Below, piece after piece: positions 38,642-52,135 of a stretch of 64,000 bases of DNA. How positions within the stretch are numbered: the stretch's first letter is position 1; each line of letters opens with the position of its first letter. The DNA comes from Chromobotia macracanthus (lineage: Eukaryota > Chordata > Actinopteri > Cypriniformes > Botiidae). The stretch covers positions 3,314,001 through 3,378,000 of the forward strand of contig JAZGTH010000008.1 in NCBI GenBank assembly GCA_036877525.1, read 5' to 3'. A program made the translations under genes and the position numbers. The notes beneath the pieces are model-generated. The model was not told the DNA's origin. It was given only the letters and a program-made list of their open reading frames with translations, and made no database searches.

Positions 38642-41600
38642 GTACAGTCTTAATAAGCACTCCCCTTAAATTTATCATGAGGCTCTGGTGACACTCATCT
38701 TGTATTAAATAATAATTGTATTTCATTTACTGCCCTAAACCCTTTGAGCATGTCAATTATGCATGTGTCTGGTTTAAAATGCTTTGTCCATATCTTGTGG
38801 GCATAGTGAAGTGACTTTGAAATACCTGGCTGCACATTTAGAAGTTGTTTTTGCTTTTTTTTGACTTTGCCTAAAGCTATGAAGTCGTGAAGTGGACAAG
38901 TGCAGTGATCTCATCTGAATTTTCCTTCAGTTCCTGCTTTGGAACAGTGTGTGTGTGACTTTCTTATTGACTTCATACACGTTTTGCAGTGTTAACCAGT
39001 ACTAAACTATACAAAGCAAGCTCTAATTCAATGGTTCTTAACTGCTTCAACACCCAGATTTGGATATCAGGGGGCATGCTATCACAATTGTTTATATTAG
39101 AGAAGTAATGCATATATAGTGTATTATGGTAATTTAGGGCCGCATGAAACAATGTTGACTTCCATACTGTGAGATACTTCCAAGTGAAATAGGATATTCT
39201 CCAAACTAAAAAAATGTAGGTTTTATCCATCAGGAATGAATTGGATTGTGGAAAGTGTCATTTGCATGGCAGGTGGCTGGCAGTAAAAGGCAGTAATAAA
39301 TGAAAACAACTTTTAATTTGTCACCACCCAGCCGAGCAGCTCAGTGCCGTTATTTTGAGTGATTTTTCTGGCCTTTCCGCATTTGCTGTATTTTTTCTGT
39401 GTTAATTATCTTACCGAATACATTGATTATATTGTCTTTCATGTGGCAAGTCATATTTAATTGCATGTGGTATGTGTATTAATTATGCATGTATAGCAGT
39501 TTTTATGAGAGCAGCCTGTGGCCCGAGGTGTGGAATAGGATTAAAAAAGGCAGGGATGTTTTTTATGCTAATTGTGGTGAGGCTGAAAGTACGGTATTCG
39601 TCTTAACAGAATTCCAATGCTTTTCATTGGACCATGGAACATGAGCCAAACAGTCTCCTGGACAGTGAAACGAGCATGAATTTTTTTCGATAGTCACATA
39701 ATTGGCATAAAAACCAAAAAAACAGAGAAAGAAATACCCAGACATCTCTCTCTCTGTCCTGTAGAAACAAATCTTTTAATTGCTCCTGTTTTGAAATTTT
39801 CAGTCTTGAAGCACAACAAAAAAAATATTTATCATGGAGGTTTGTAGAGGTCTTGAAATAAATAAGTGGCTTGTTTTTGCACAGTCAGGGCAACAGCACT
39901 TCAAAATGAAAGAACTGTTAGAATTTTTCCTTCTTAACAAGCACATTTAAGTCAATATCTTTACTGTGACAAGCATCCATTTAAATGCTCAGGCCTGTGT
40001 TTAAATGAATATTTCAGGAGTGAGTGTGAGAGTTTATTCATACGGTTTGATTGAATGAGAAGGCCAGTGAAAACCCTGTAATCTGCTGTCAATATAACCT
40101 GAGATTTTATACAGAAAGTTTTTTCATTGACACAAGGAATATAAGGTAACAATGAGTTAAAAGCCCCCCGGGGTACAACGGTAACATATTTTGAACGTTT
40201 TGAGTCACCAGAAATCATTTTCTTGTTTCTTTTATACAGTTCGTCTTAGATTTGGCCCAACCATATAAAATATTTTCACAATGTTATGAAAACATTTTTG
40301 TAACATTTCTCATAATTTCATGACTCATTTTTCTTCATGAGTAGTGTTTGAAAAAAGGCTAATTTATCACAGCATGTCTCCACTTTGGCACCAAAATGAT
40401 TTAGCGTAAAAATTTTAAGTGAGCAATTAAACTTTTATCAGGCAGACAATATTATTTATTGGCTGTCAGAGCTACCTCCTTTGCATTGCATTGCCTCAGT
40501 CTACCCAGCATTCATTGCTGGTTCAGTTGGAATGGCTGAAGTCATTGTAATGGTTTATCTAAGGTCACATGCCTCATTAATAAGAGTTTTTATAAAACCA
40601 GAACTATTGAAATTTGATTTAAATTAACATTTCTTTGCAATGAAGAAGTTTAAATGAGAATGCAACCATTGTCAGTCAAGGTTGCCAATTAGGATTGAAG
40701 TCAGATGAACTCTAAAGAACATTCTTCTAATAACTGGGGACTTTCAACATCAATGTGATATGCTCACTCTGGACAGCAAAACTCTTAAAGTGAGCACTCT
40801 GAAAGTTGAAGGGCATTACGGTCTCGTAATATACCTTACTGTGCGTCTTTGGTGCAAAATTCATGCTTATCCACCTTTATTCTCACATCTCCATGGAGGG
40901 CGCCATTATAGCAAGGGACTTCCTGTAGGATGCTCTTTACTTCCGTTAAGTATTTGTTATCAGCTAAAGAACTTTACTGATCATGGTGAATAATTAATGA
41001 TCTGAGAAATTTGTACTGATAAAGTCTGTCACAACAGCTTCACAAAACTTTAAAAAAAAACCTCTCGTACATGAGCGTAGAACACAAATGAACAAGAAGA
41101 GCAGAATAAATGTCATTTAAAGATAGCGCTGTCATACCACTAGCCACTGCATTCAGCATCTTTCAGATAATCAGAACATACTGTTTTCTTTATTGAAATA
41201 TTGCATAGTACATCACTATTAACACATTAAACATTTTTTTCAGGGCTAAATGGTTTTATTATAATTAAAATGAAATCTATTTTGGGTATATTCTAGTTGT
41301 ACTGTATTTAAAAAACTTATTTAATGTCTTCACATTAAATCACGCAGCACATACACAATGTACACACACACATTTAAATGTATTTTTATTTAAATGTATT
41401 TGCAGCGATGCTTATAAATAGTCACCTTTAACAACAACGCAGTAGCATGGCTACTAAGCCTACCCGGGCAACTATGCAGGAGCATCCAGCTCTCCCCAGT
41501 ACTCCCTTATTTTGTTACAAAATCTGCCCATTTATAATTTCTACAATTCTTGCCATCTACATCCTCTAAGAAAAAAGATAATTGAAAATGAAAATATCAA

Positions 41601-44600
41601 TTTATGTGACTGCTGGCTAGAGTTTCATATCATCAGTTCAGATGAAGCTGGGCATCTTTGTAGAGTGAGAAACAGACAAAGTTGAGTTGTTCACTGTCTT
41701 TTTGAATACTCTTGCCCATGCTGCCACTGTAAACTGTTGCCATTGGTTGTTGGCATTATGGACTTAATGTCAGTTATAAACAGTGAAATTAAACAGATTA
41801 CACCCTGAATTTTTAAGCTGTTTACGTAATGTAACTATAAAGACAGACTGAGAACCACACTTTGTTCAAAGACATTTTGAACATCAACCCTACGCAAACA
41901 TGCAAAGCATAATAGGTATTTTCACGTCTTGTGAAAAAGATGGATAAGTATCGCCTACTTCAGTCTATCTGTATTGACAAATAAACAAACATGAAATATG
42001 TAAGAAATATTTAATGGCAATACAAACTGCTGAGTCTTTTGGTTCAATTGAGCAATTTAAAATGACCTGCTTCATTTATTTTACCCGGGACTCACCACCC
42101 AGGATCACATGGATCATTAGTTGCAAAATAATTTTCATAAAGTGACCATCACATTCAGTTGCTTACTTTCATTTAGAATGAACTTATAGTCACATTTTTG
42201 TTCTGTTTCTGAGGTCACAGAAATCTGATCAGCAAAGCTCAGCAGCAGCAAAGCTTCTGTTGTATTTAACATACACAGCTTAGCAACCTATAGTTTAAGG
42301 AAAGATAAATGAAGTGTTAGTAGCCTTTGTTCCATGGTGTATATTTTATATTTTTGACGTGTTTTCCAAAAAAAAGAAAAAACGTTTTTTATTTTGTAAA
42401 ACAAGTTTATTATTTTCAATGTAGTTCTTCTGCAAAACATTATTGCCATTATTGTACAATATACAGTATATAATGTTTGCAGTGTTGATGTTAGTCACTG
42501 CAGTTTGTGTGTTTCAAAGTATTTTAAGTTGTTTATAAAGATTTTTTGTGCAACTCTTGCAATAAACACTTCTGAATTCCGGGCAATGCTTTGAAGCAAG
42601 TGTTATAAACACAAAAACAGAAAGAAACACATGAAAAACAGCCCAAGAGGTTGGTGGGCAGTTCCATTATATATTTACTAGCGCTTAATGGATGGGTTTG
42701 GAAGCTGTTGGTTCTCTTGTCTATTTGTTGGTGTTGTTAATGTTGCTTTTTCCCCTATGTCTCATCTTTCTCAGACTCATTAGCCCCACACAGCATACTG
42801 GGAACATCAATTTCCCGTAGCTCAGAAAAACAGCATCGGCGTCATTCGATTAATGGCAATGTTCAACCCGCTGCCAAAGACCCATTCCAGGTCAACACCT
42901 CAGCCTACAGCTGCGGGACTGAATGGTAGTCAGACTTGTGCGTTTGGTCATGGCACAGAACATCTCTGTTAAAGTTGATCTGGGATGAAGGCAATCAATT
43001 CAAACTAGAAATTTTAACATTACAGAAACATTACATTTCTGAACAAGCACTAAAACTGGGGACCATTTTGCAAGTCCAGTTTCTAAATTGTGTATTAAAT
43101 AAGCACCATAAATTATTGATTGCCCTGAATTTCCACAGATGGGACAGTTTAGAGAAGGATTTGATGTGCTTTGAAAAATGCCCCCAAACAGAGATGCTGT
43201 AAAATGGCTAAAAAACAACTGTGAGTTGTCCCTGTGGAGACTCTTTTAATCTTTATTTTTATTTGCCAATTTAATAACTTGAGCTATTTTTCAATCTGTG
43301 TGTGCTCGCAGTAAGATGGGATAGTTTGTCAATACACAAGTGGTCAAAGTGAAATAGATTTCAGATTGTAAATTTTATGTTCACATGGACGAATTCAATA
43401 CCCACAATGCAGGTACTGTACATGCCGGCTGGGCAGCCCATAAAATGATCAGCCTCGGTTAAATCATAAGATATATGCTGTGTCTGAAATCATTAACTTT
43501 TTTACTTTCACTGTATAGTAATGTGCACTTAATCAGGAAGTAGAAGGCAAAAATGAGTGAAAGAATACAGACTGCATTTTTGTTTGTTTGTTGGTTTCCA
43601 ATTCATCATACCTATCAGCATTGGATTATGGGCAATATTGTGATACCAAGTGTACATTATACATGTGCACTTTAAATCAGAGTGCATAATGGGTATTAAA
43701 GAGCGAACTAGGAAATTAAGTTGTTCCTTCAGAATCTGGGCAACACTACAATTTTAGCTAACACTTCAAATAGTGCACTACTGTATACAGGAAACATTAA
43801 GTGTTTTTGGACACAGCTTTAGTCTGTCCTTTATCCAGACATCCATCTCTATGGACTTCAAAAGTAAAGAACAAAATACATGATATGGCAAAAGCATTTT
43901 TAGTGTTCCCAAACCAAGTAGAGCGGTTTCCATAATTTATAAACTAATTTCCAACATGGAGTTACTCTAAATTAGAACCCTGCCTAGTCCTTTTATGAAA
44001 ACAGATTATCCCTTGCATATAGCACACCTGCTATGCTAAAGCACTGGATCCATTTATCACTCACATTATTGCAATCAGGTGCCGGGTGCTGGAAGTACAT
44101 GGAGGACGAAAGAATGGATCTGTGATTGAATAAAAGAGCTGCACTCCTTGGAATCGAATACATTTTTACTAACCTCTCTGCCTAGAGCTATATGAAGACA
44201 GAGAACAGCTCTAAGTATTCATATGGTGAAATTGGGTTTGCTTATTCTCTATCTAGCAGAAAACTAGGAAGTGACTTAGGAATTTAGTCATTTGTCTTGC
44301 TTTGGGTGGTGATTTATCTTGCCTGCAGTGCGTGATGGTTTACAGTTAAAAACTCCTGCACATATTCATCATTACCAGCATAACTGAGTTGTGTTTCTAT
44401 GTATGGGCTGCTTTGAACAACAGTTCGCCACTTATGATGGATTTATAATGTATTTTATCATCATTTGTCTGGGAGGATGTCCATGTTCTAGTTTGGGGCA
44501 CTTTTGTTTTTCTAATGTTAGAATCTGCAGTCCATTATGATGTCACAGGTCAACAGATTGTTCCGAGGCTATTTTTGATCATGTACAGATTGTGCTGGTT

Positions 44601-47600
44601 GTCCCCTAAGAGACGGCACGTACTGTCATTTTTTAGGTTCTTGTTGTAATAGTTATCATATTGTTTTTCTGCCCATGAGAAAACATAACTGGTATATATA
44701 TTATTATATATTATATATTTTGCCCTGACTTTGTGGCCTTTTAATCAAGTGTACATTTATATATTCTGTCTGCATGAAATGAGAAAAGGCTTTAGATCAC
44801 AACAAATCTCTTACTCTTATAGACAAATCTTTTATAGACAGACCACTGCAGTATTGTAATAACAATAACAAAAATTAACAGTTGTTTTTTAATTATGTTT
44901 ATTTGTATTATTACAATGAAACAATTCCTTTTAAATATATTTATTTTGACTGCTTAAAGCCAAAAGATGTAAGATTTTTGTAAACCTCTTGCAAAATGTT
45001 ATGTATTTTGTTCAGTTGTGTACTTACATTATAACAAATATTAGATTGAACTACTTTCTATAGATTCATTCTTATAGGTTTATAGTTTAATATATACATT
45101 CATATTTACCATTTCTTTCTTATCTTTTTGAGTTTTTAAATGCATTTTGGAATTGCCTGAAATTTTGGCGTTTCAGAGGGCAGCACAATTTCGCTACCTG
45201 CAATTCGAGATGGTGGCCTATTTGTGTCAGCATGTCTATGATGGCCTAAAACGCTGTCCAGCTAGGCAGCTTACTAGGCTTTGAGACCTAGCCAATGCAG
45301 TGCTCCAGTGGATGACTTAGGAAAAGATCTATCTTCCTCTAATAGGTAGCTTGTGCTGTGAGCCTCTATTGCTTTTGACCCCCCATGTCTTAATTGCTGA
45401 CCAGCTGTTGGTGACAAAAAGCATTTGTCTACTTGTCTGAGTGGATTTAACCTAAACAATATAAATAGCAGAGCGGCCATTTTGCACATTTGTTCATAGC
45501 CAGAAGCTAATTAAAAGACATCTGTTTCAATTACAGGAAAGGACACTTTACAAACCTTTTATTCCAGTAGAATTTGGCTGCAGCTGCTGATTTATTTTTT
45601 ATTTCCTTATGGAATTTAGGCCTGAAGAAAAGTTTTAGCTTATAAGGTTGGTTGAAATGTAAAATACCAACTTTATCAGCTGTGAGAGGATATAGACTCA
45701 AAAGTGAGACTTAAAACAAAATCTGTTGATTAAAAACAGATTTAAGTATCACTTCAACTCAGTGATTATACGCTGTTGGGCTTTTAGTAGTCATTATGAA
45801 TACTTGTGCTGGATTTTATAAGAACAGAAAATGTTTTTATTCTCCACCATTGTAATTAGGCAATAAGGTACAGTACAAGGGACAGTATGTTGTCAATACA
45901 ACAATGGCTATAGGGTTTTCAGTGAAGTGTGTTTAACCCTTTTAGCCATTTTTCACAATATAGCAAGACCTTTAATGCTTTAATAACTTTTTATAAAGCA
46001 GCTAGTACATAATAAATAATGTTCACTTATGTTTAATTTTTGATTAAACATTACAAATGTGTGTTATGTAAGATCTTTCTATTATAAAATATAGTCCCTG
46101 ACATAACAGAATGACATAGGTTAACAGAATGTGTTCCCTATAGGTGCTGCACTAATTTAAAATTACTTACCATTTTTTTATGCTTTGATTTCTTTAAAAT
46201 AACAAGACAAATAAAATCATGTACAGGGTAACTGTGTTCTATAAAATTTAATATGAGGTGCAATGAATGTCAGGCTCTGACCCCAAATTTTTACTGCCCC
46301 TTGTCATATTGCTCCTAAAGTTGTCATTTTTGTCCAATTTTCTGCACTATTCAGTTGGTGGCCCTCTGCTACTTGCTCTAGTCTACTGAGCTTTTCTTCT
46401 CTCAGCACTCAGTAAAAATTCATCTTGATGAAATGGCATTTTTGTGTCTTACTTTTTTCAAGGTAGGCAAATTTAATAATGCAGATATTATGCAAATGGA
46501 CTCATTAAACAGAAAACACATTGCAACAAAGCAGATGCCTCCAAACATGTTATCTTGTTTGTAACATTTATAAATACTTATTCACCAAGCTTGAGCTGTT
46601 TATCACAACAGGCTAATGAAAAATGAATTAAAAAGCATGGTAATTAGATTATTATACCCTGGTAGAGTTCAGCACAGTGTGAAAACCTTCTAACGGCTGA
46701 CGATTTGAGTGATAGGTGATTATATTTGTTTGTTTGTCTTGGGTTGTGATTTATGTTGTCATAAAGATATGCTTTTGATGACTGGCCAAAGCAATCAGTG
46801 CAGGCTTTTCATCAAATCAAACTTTAAGTGACTGTTCAAGGAGGCGCTAAAAAGCATTATGATGTCACAGCACAAGCACCCTCTCTTTTTTAACTTCACT
46901 GTTATATTGGCAGGTTTTTGTATGCTGTCCTCATAACACTGTCATGTCTCATCCTTATACAGAGAGCTTTGGTACATTAACAGCGAATGATCACACATTA
47001 CATTGTGAGGATGGTGGCCTTTTTTACTTTTTTATTTTACCTTTTAAATTAAACTTCAAAGAACTTTTAACAGTGACAGTTTTACATGAATATTTTAGCA
47101 GTTTTTATTAACATATAGCTAGACAGTACAAATTAATTTCATTTTTGAACACTTTAAACCTTTTGAAATTTTTACTATTTAAACAGACAAACAGCGTTGT
47201 ACAAAAATGCTGTCATATAATGTTTTAATGATCTTTACCTATAGCCAATTAGCAAGAGGTGAGAGGATACCAAATTCATAGCTGACATAATACACCATTA
47301 TACACCATACTCATAGAAATGTATACGTAAATGTCACATTCAACTGCTCCAGTCATGTCAACACGTCTGCCATCTTAAAATGGTCAACATTTCAGATACT
47401 GTTCAGTAACTGTCACAGTAAAAATCAAAAACTACCGAGATATAAATTCTCAAAGAAATAGGATAACCTTTCTCAGGTTAGAATGTGTTAGTTTAAAAAC
47501 CTGTAATATCAAGTTAAAACATAAAAACACAAACTATGTTAACAATGTGATTACTATGTTAGAAATAAACTATGTTGTAAACTATGTTGTGTTAACTAAC

Positions 47601-48258
47601 GGCATCATCTTGTGTTAGTTCAGTGATTATAATGTTACATAATGTTAATGTTAGTTAATCATAGCAAATGCACAGCTTCTCCCCAGTTTCAATATGGTGA
47701 ATGACTTCCATATAGCAGCCCATAGAAACAGCTACTAATGAGGAATTTATGTATATGTATCTTAGCCCCAAATGAACAAAAAATGATGCACAAAACTGGA
47801 ACAGATAAAATGTGCTGTGTACACAAAGCTTAATGTTCTGTTAATTAAAACAGAACTGGTTCTACTGGGACTCAAATTACGTTGCTAATGTGCACCCAAG
47901 GAAAGCACAATTTCACAAACTAACTGTGCAGATGGCCAAGTTTGTGACAGCAAATTGCTGAGGGAATTTTCAGAGGACATCTGACAAAGTCAATTTAAGT
48001 TTTAAAAGTCTAAAAAGAAACAGTAGTCAAGGTTTACAGATGTACGCTTAGTGGAATTTACGGTAACACTTTCATGATGTGAGAAAGTTACTGATAAAAA
48101 CAGCGCAAGCTGCTAGAAGATTGTGTTATAATGAAGGAAGTGATATACAGGGTGGTGGAGCGTACCTGTCTCAACTTCTTCTGCCTGTGACCTCAACTTT
48201 ACTGAATGAATGAGGTTCCCATTAAACATTACTGTCTTCTTTCTTTTTGTAATTACAG
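38642..48258 (+). other. fhit: fhit intron, about 9.6 kb
   Basis: This intron begins GTACAG and ends AATTACAG between two recognised fhit exons. It contains the inverted-repeat element at 43477-43817 and otherwise AT-rich sequence without recognisable genes. Stretches 38642-43476 and 43818-48258 show only short shadow ORFs. Confidence 0.88.
43477..43817. mobile_element. Non-autonomous inverted-repeat element (MITE-like), ~341 bp
   Basis: The left end GCTGTGTCTGAAATCATTAA and the right end, which reads GCTGTGTCCAAAAACACTTA on the minus strand, are imperfect inverted repeats extending about 50 bases. Both arms include GTATA and AGTGCAC segments. The element has no coding capacity. It lies in the 9.6-kb fhit intron. 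Confidence 0.75.
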
Positions 48259-48327
48259 CATGTCCATGTCCCCGTGCTTCTGAGGAAAGCTGGAGACTTT
48301 GAAAGGAATGACAGCATCTACAATGAG
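48259..48327 (+). CDS. fhit: fhit histidine-triad exon (human residues ~94-116), third triad His replaced
   Basis: The acceptor TTGTAATTACAG is followed by 23 phase-0 codons reading HVHVPVLLRKAGDF then ERNDSIYNE, and the donor is GAG|gtaagg. This is the exon for the HIT motif His-x-His-x-His-xx of human Fhit (His94, His96, His98). The first two histidines, including His96, the nucleophile known from Fhit biochemistry, are present. The third is a CCC proline codon where CAC is expected, and human Pro101 reads Leu. Arg102-Lys103-Ala-Gly-Asp-Phe and the Asn-Asp-Ser-Ile-Tyr segment are conserved; Tyr114 is a known phosphorylation site in human Fhit. The splice sites are intact and there is no stop. 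The copy may be a diverging duplicate, or the changes may be sequence errors; I cannot tell which from this window. Confidence 0.93.
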
Positions 48328-48443
48328 GTAAGGCTCAAGTGCCATACACCTTGTAGTTCACGTCGCATGTCTGTCAGTACACGCAACAACATGCAATCTT
48401 CTTGTAAGTGAATTGTCTTTGCAGATATAACAAGTTGCAAGTC

Positions 48444-48606
48444 TTAAAGGGACAGATCACCCAAAAATGAATACAATGTCATCATTTACTAACCCTCATT
48501 TAAACATTCTGCTAGAGTGCTCTTGTAGTGTTCCACAGAAGAACAAAACAATAAAGGTTTGAAATTAGAGAGCGATTAAATTGACACAATTTTGGAAGGA
48601 ACAATT
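48444..48606 (+). repeat. Dispersed fish repeat (CACCCAAAAATGAA family), copy 1
   Basis: TTAAAGGGACAGATCACCCA followed by AAAATGAATACAATGTCATC and TTACTAACCCTCATT is the opening of an abundant fish short interspersed repeat. GTTCCACAGAAGAACAAAAC follows as expected. It begins about 115 bp after the fhit triad exon. Confidence 0.7.
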
Positions 48607-49904
48607 ACTTAAATGCATATGAAAAAGATTTATTCATTAGTGTTTTTTAAAAAATCACTTATACTACACTCGCATGGTTTAATTATCTTTTTGAACTTCT
48701 CATAGTAAATTACTGTCATTTATATGATGTTATGAATGTACTGTATATTTTGTCCATATTGCAAATTCTGTATATACTGTATATTCTGTTCAAATTGTAT
48801 TCCCTGTCTCCTTTACTGTGATATTTTATATCTAATTGAAATATGTATTTACTAATGCCAGGCTAAATATCAGCAAGTCAGTTCTTATAATTATTCCACT
48901 CAACCGGTTTATTACCATAAGCCTTGCTTATGGTAATTCCCAAAAGTGCTTGAAGAAAAATGAAGTTCTCATCACCAATGGTCGGCCAGTGCGTGAAAAA
49001 TAAGCTTGTTTTTAATTTGCATGTGGTCAAGAGGGTTATTCTGGAGTTTTCTATTTATATTTTGGTGTCCTGCACAGCAAATAAGAGAAAGATTTTTCCT
49101 TTGAGCTGTTTTTGCCTTCCTATAAGTAATCAGTGAGGGTTGCCCCCATTACCTTACACTGTTAAAATGTTTTATAAGCTAAACTAGATGCATTTACTTG
49201 TTCATAAAGCCTATTTAAGAGGCAGCGGGGGTTTGAACATTTCACTGATACTGAAGAAATGTTTCTCCTGCAGGATTCTACCATCGGCTCTGGCTGGAGT
49301 AATTGTTAGTGGCAGGAGTGTGGGAGTAGTGCTCAAATGAAGGGTCGTAATGTTACATTCTAGGTCAAAGGTTTACTGTGGCCACTTAGTTTTGCGCTGG
49401 TATGTGAAATGATAGTAAATACATAAACAAATCATTAATACACAAAAAAACCCCCACAGAATTACTTTATTGGGTGAGTTTGTTTAGTAGACTATAAATC
49501 AACCATAAGTCAAAAGAAAAGAAGTAGAAAAGTATATTTTGGCTAATTAGCCTTTATTTAGGACCATTAGGAGTTTTCTTTTGCATTGCTACATTATTTT
49601 AATGACCTTTTAATCAAAATAATTATTTTATTTTTAAAAGTACTACAATTTATTATTTTCATTATACCTATGCTTATACCTATGCTGTGCACAGGGCCAG
49701 GAAATTGCTGTATTTTACTGCATTGATTACACTGTAAAATTTTGAAAACACTGTTATTATTGTAACAAATAATTTTTAACTTATGTAAAATCCTGGCAAT
49801 TGATTTTTCATATAGACTAGTGTCTCACATTCACTCTAACAAAACTGTAGTATAAGAGAAAAACTAATATAAGAGAAGTTTACCATTCACAGGTCAAGCA
49901 ATAA

Positions 49905-50180
49905 ACTTCATATTGGCTTAATGGTAGCCGAGGCTTAATGGTTAAAGGGTCAGACTTGTAACCCAAAGTCCGCAGGTTTGCTGGCAGGAAGTGACTGAGG
50001 TAACCTTGAGCAAGGCATCTTTCCCCCAACTGCTCCCGGGTGCTGCAGTGATAGCTGCCCACTGCTTCATGACTTGCAGTGTGTGTTCATTCCTCACTGA
50101 ATGGGTTAAATGTAGTGGTTACATTTCAAGTGCGGGTTTCCATACATTGACAAATATGTCACTTTCATTTCACTTTCTCT
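49905..50180 (+). mobile_element. Second SINE family, + copy
   Basis: It has a tRNA-like head (GGCTTAATGGTTAAAGGGTC ... AACCCAAAGTCCGCAGGTTT). The body contains CTTGAGCAAGGCATCTTTCC, GGTGCTGCAGTGATAGCTGC and TTGCAGTGTGTGTTCATTCC. The same body occurs in reverse at 59222-59460, which defines a dispersed family. Confidence 0.7.
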
Positions 50181-50661
50181 AATCTACAAATGCTATATCC
50201 CCAAAAATCTTTTGGGATTGTGGACATTTATTCATTTACTGTATTTAGGCTCCCTATGGCCTCCACTAATTCCATCATATTTGTTATCATACTGTACAAT
50301 ACACTGCTAAATAAGGCTAAACTTGATTAAATCTTGTCCCCAAATGGCAGCAGCTTGTACTTTGTTGATAAAGCGCATTAATCCACATCCTCGTCCATAT
50401 GGTTTAGTCCCTTAGGATGAATTGCTTGTGTAGCATTATACATTTAAAAGTCGCTTTAGAACAAGTGTTGGCTAGAGGAATCTGAGTTAAAAGTTAACTA
50501 ACTATCAGTATTATTTTTGGTAGTGTAACAGAAGCTCAGATGTTTTAAAACAGTGTATGCACAGAGTATGTCATATTTTAAAGCACATAATCTTACAGTG
50601 GGGTTAGTGACAATGAGACAATGGTAAATCCTTTTGATTTACCATTGAAAAAAAAGTGAGT

Positions 50662-50795
50662 GAGGCTGTAACTCTATTGGTTGAGCATTGATCCCAGGGA
50701 GCACACATGCATATTGATCAAGTATATACCTTGAATGTACTGTCACTTTGGATAAATGTGTTTGCTAAATGAATGTAAATAATAAATGTAAATGA
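50662..50795 (+). mobile_element. Degenerate tRNA-SINE copy
   Basis: GGCTGTAACTCTATTGGTTGAGC is a decayed A-box head. ATCCCAGGGAGCACACATGC and TACCTTGAATGTACTGTCAC match the copy at 19804, and it ends in CTAAATGAATGTAAATAATA. Confidence 0.75.
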
Positions 50796-51973
50796 TTCAT
50801 TTCAGCAAATAATTTTGCCTCAGTTAAGTACTTGTTCACTGATTTGTTTGAGTCATGGGTGTGTTCATTTTCTTGTTCTTTTTTTGTAGTGGAAACATAT
50901 TTAAATACTGCTCTTTATTGATGTTTTCAATTCCATATGTGACCATTTAATTGATCCCATTTTGGAGTTTATTTATTATTTCATATTTAAAACATTAACT
51001 ATTATAAACAATTATGTTTTCAAATGATAACTTCTGTGTTAATGAATGTATGGCCCCTGTGCAGCATTACACAGTTTGTGTAAATTTATTTTTTGTTGCA
51101 TTTAATCACCTGCATGTGCTGTTTTCCATGCACAGTCGTGGGTTGTGCCAGTGGCAAACACTGCATTGCAGCCACAGGCCAAGTATACTTTGGGCATCAG
51201 GTATGGGTAACAATGGCACTCCAGTGTGCAGATTTATTTGTCACTTTATTGAGACAAAGTGACATGCTACAGTAAACTCCTGCAGTGAGATCATGAAAAG
51301 TCTGACAGCACTTGCGCAACACATACTGTCTTCAGCAGTGCAGCCCCTCCATCTGATGTACCTGGTGCCATTCCCACTTTTCTTTACTGTGTCCCCTTAC
51401 AAAGGAAAAGTCTGTCACTGCACATCATACCTGAGTGCATTGTTGTATTTTTACCCCTTTCTCTCTCTACCTCTTCCTCTTGCGTGTATGCTTTTATTCT
51501 TCTTATCTCTTTGATTTTTCTTTTGAATGTTCTCGTCAGGAGACATAATGGCTGTAGAATGCAATTTATTCTCCTTTCAAACAACTTAATAATTCAAGTT
51601 TCACCAAAACCTATCACAGCGGCAGGCGTATTGAATGCAGCACTTTGTTCCGCACTGGACTGATTCCAAAAAACAAGACATAGTCTAAATGACATGTTAA
51701 AAAATGCTACCCAGATCACAGAGAGAGAGAAAAAAACACTACAATGGTTCCTGGTTCCATGATACACTTTCTAATTAATATTAGTGATAACACTTCCTTT
51801 GCCAACTCCATCTTCCCCATAAAGGTCAGCGGTTTTCAGAAATTAATGTTTTGACCTTTTTTATTAATGTGAAGAAAAGCAGAAGCATCGCGCTTTAATA
51901 GTTGTAAATGTGAAATAAGATGGAGTTAAATATAAGCCTTGAAACCATAACTTCAAAATGTTATTATATTTCT

Positions 51974-52135
51974 TAAAGGATCATTTGCTCACCTTCGTGA
52001 CATTCTGAGACCATATGACCATATTTCTTCTGTGAAACACAAAAGACGATATTTTCAAAATTGTTAATGTTTGATTTCTTTCCATACAACACAATGATAC
52101 AGTGATAAGGGGCTGGCAGACTTCATAAAGGACAA
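51974..52135 (+). repeat. Dispersed fish repeat, diverged copy 2
   Basis: CTTAAAGGATCATTTGCTCACC opens it, with TTCTTCTGTGAAACACAAAAG and TTTCTTTCCATACAACACAATGA in the same order as the family body seen at 48444 and 55727. It is diverged and its ends are uncertain. Confidence 0.5.
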
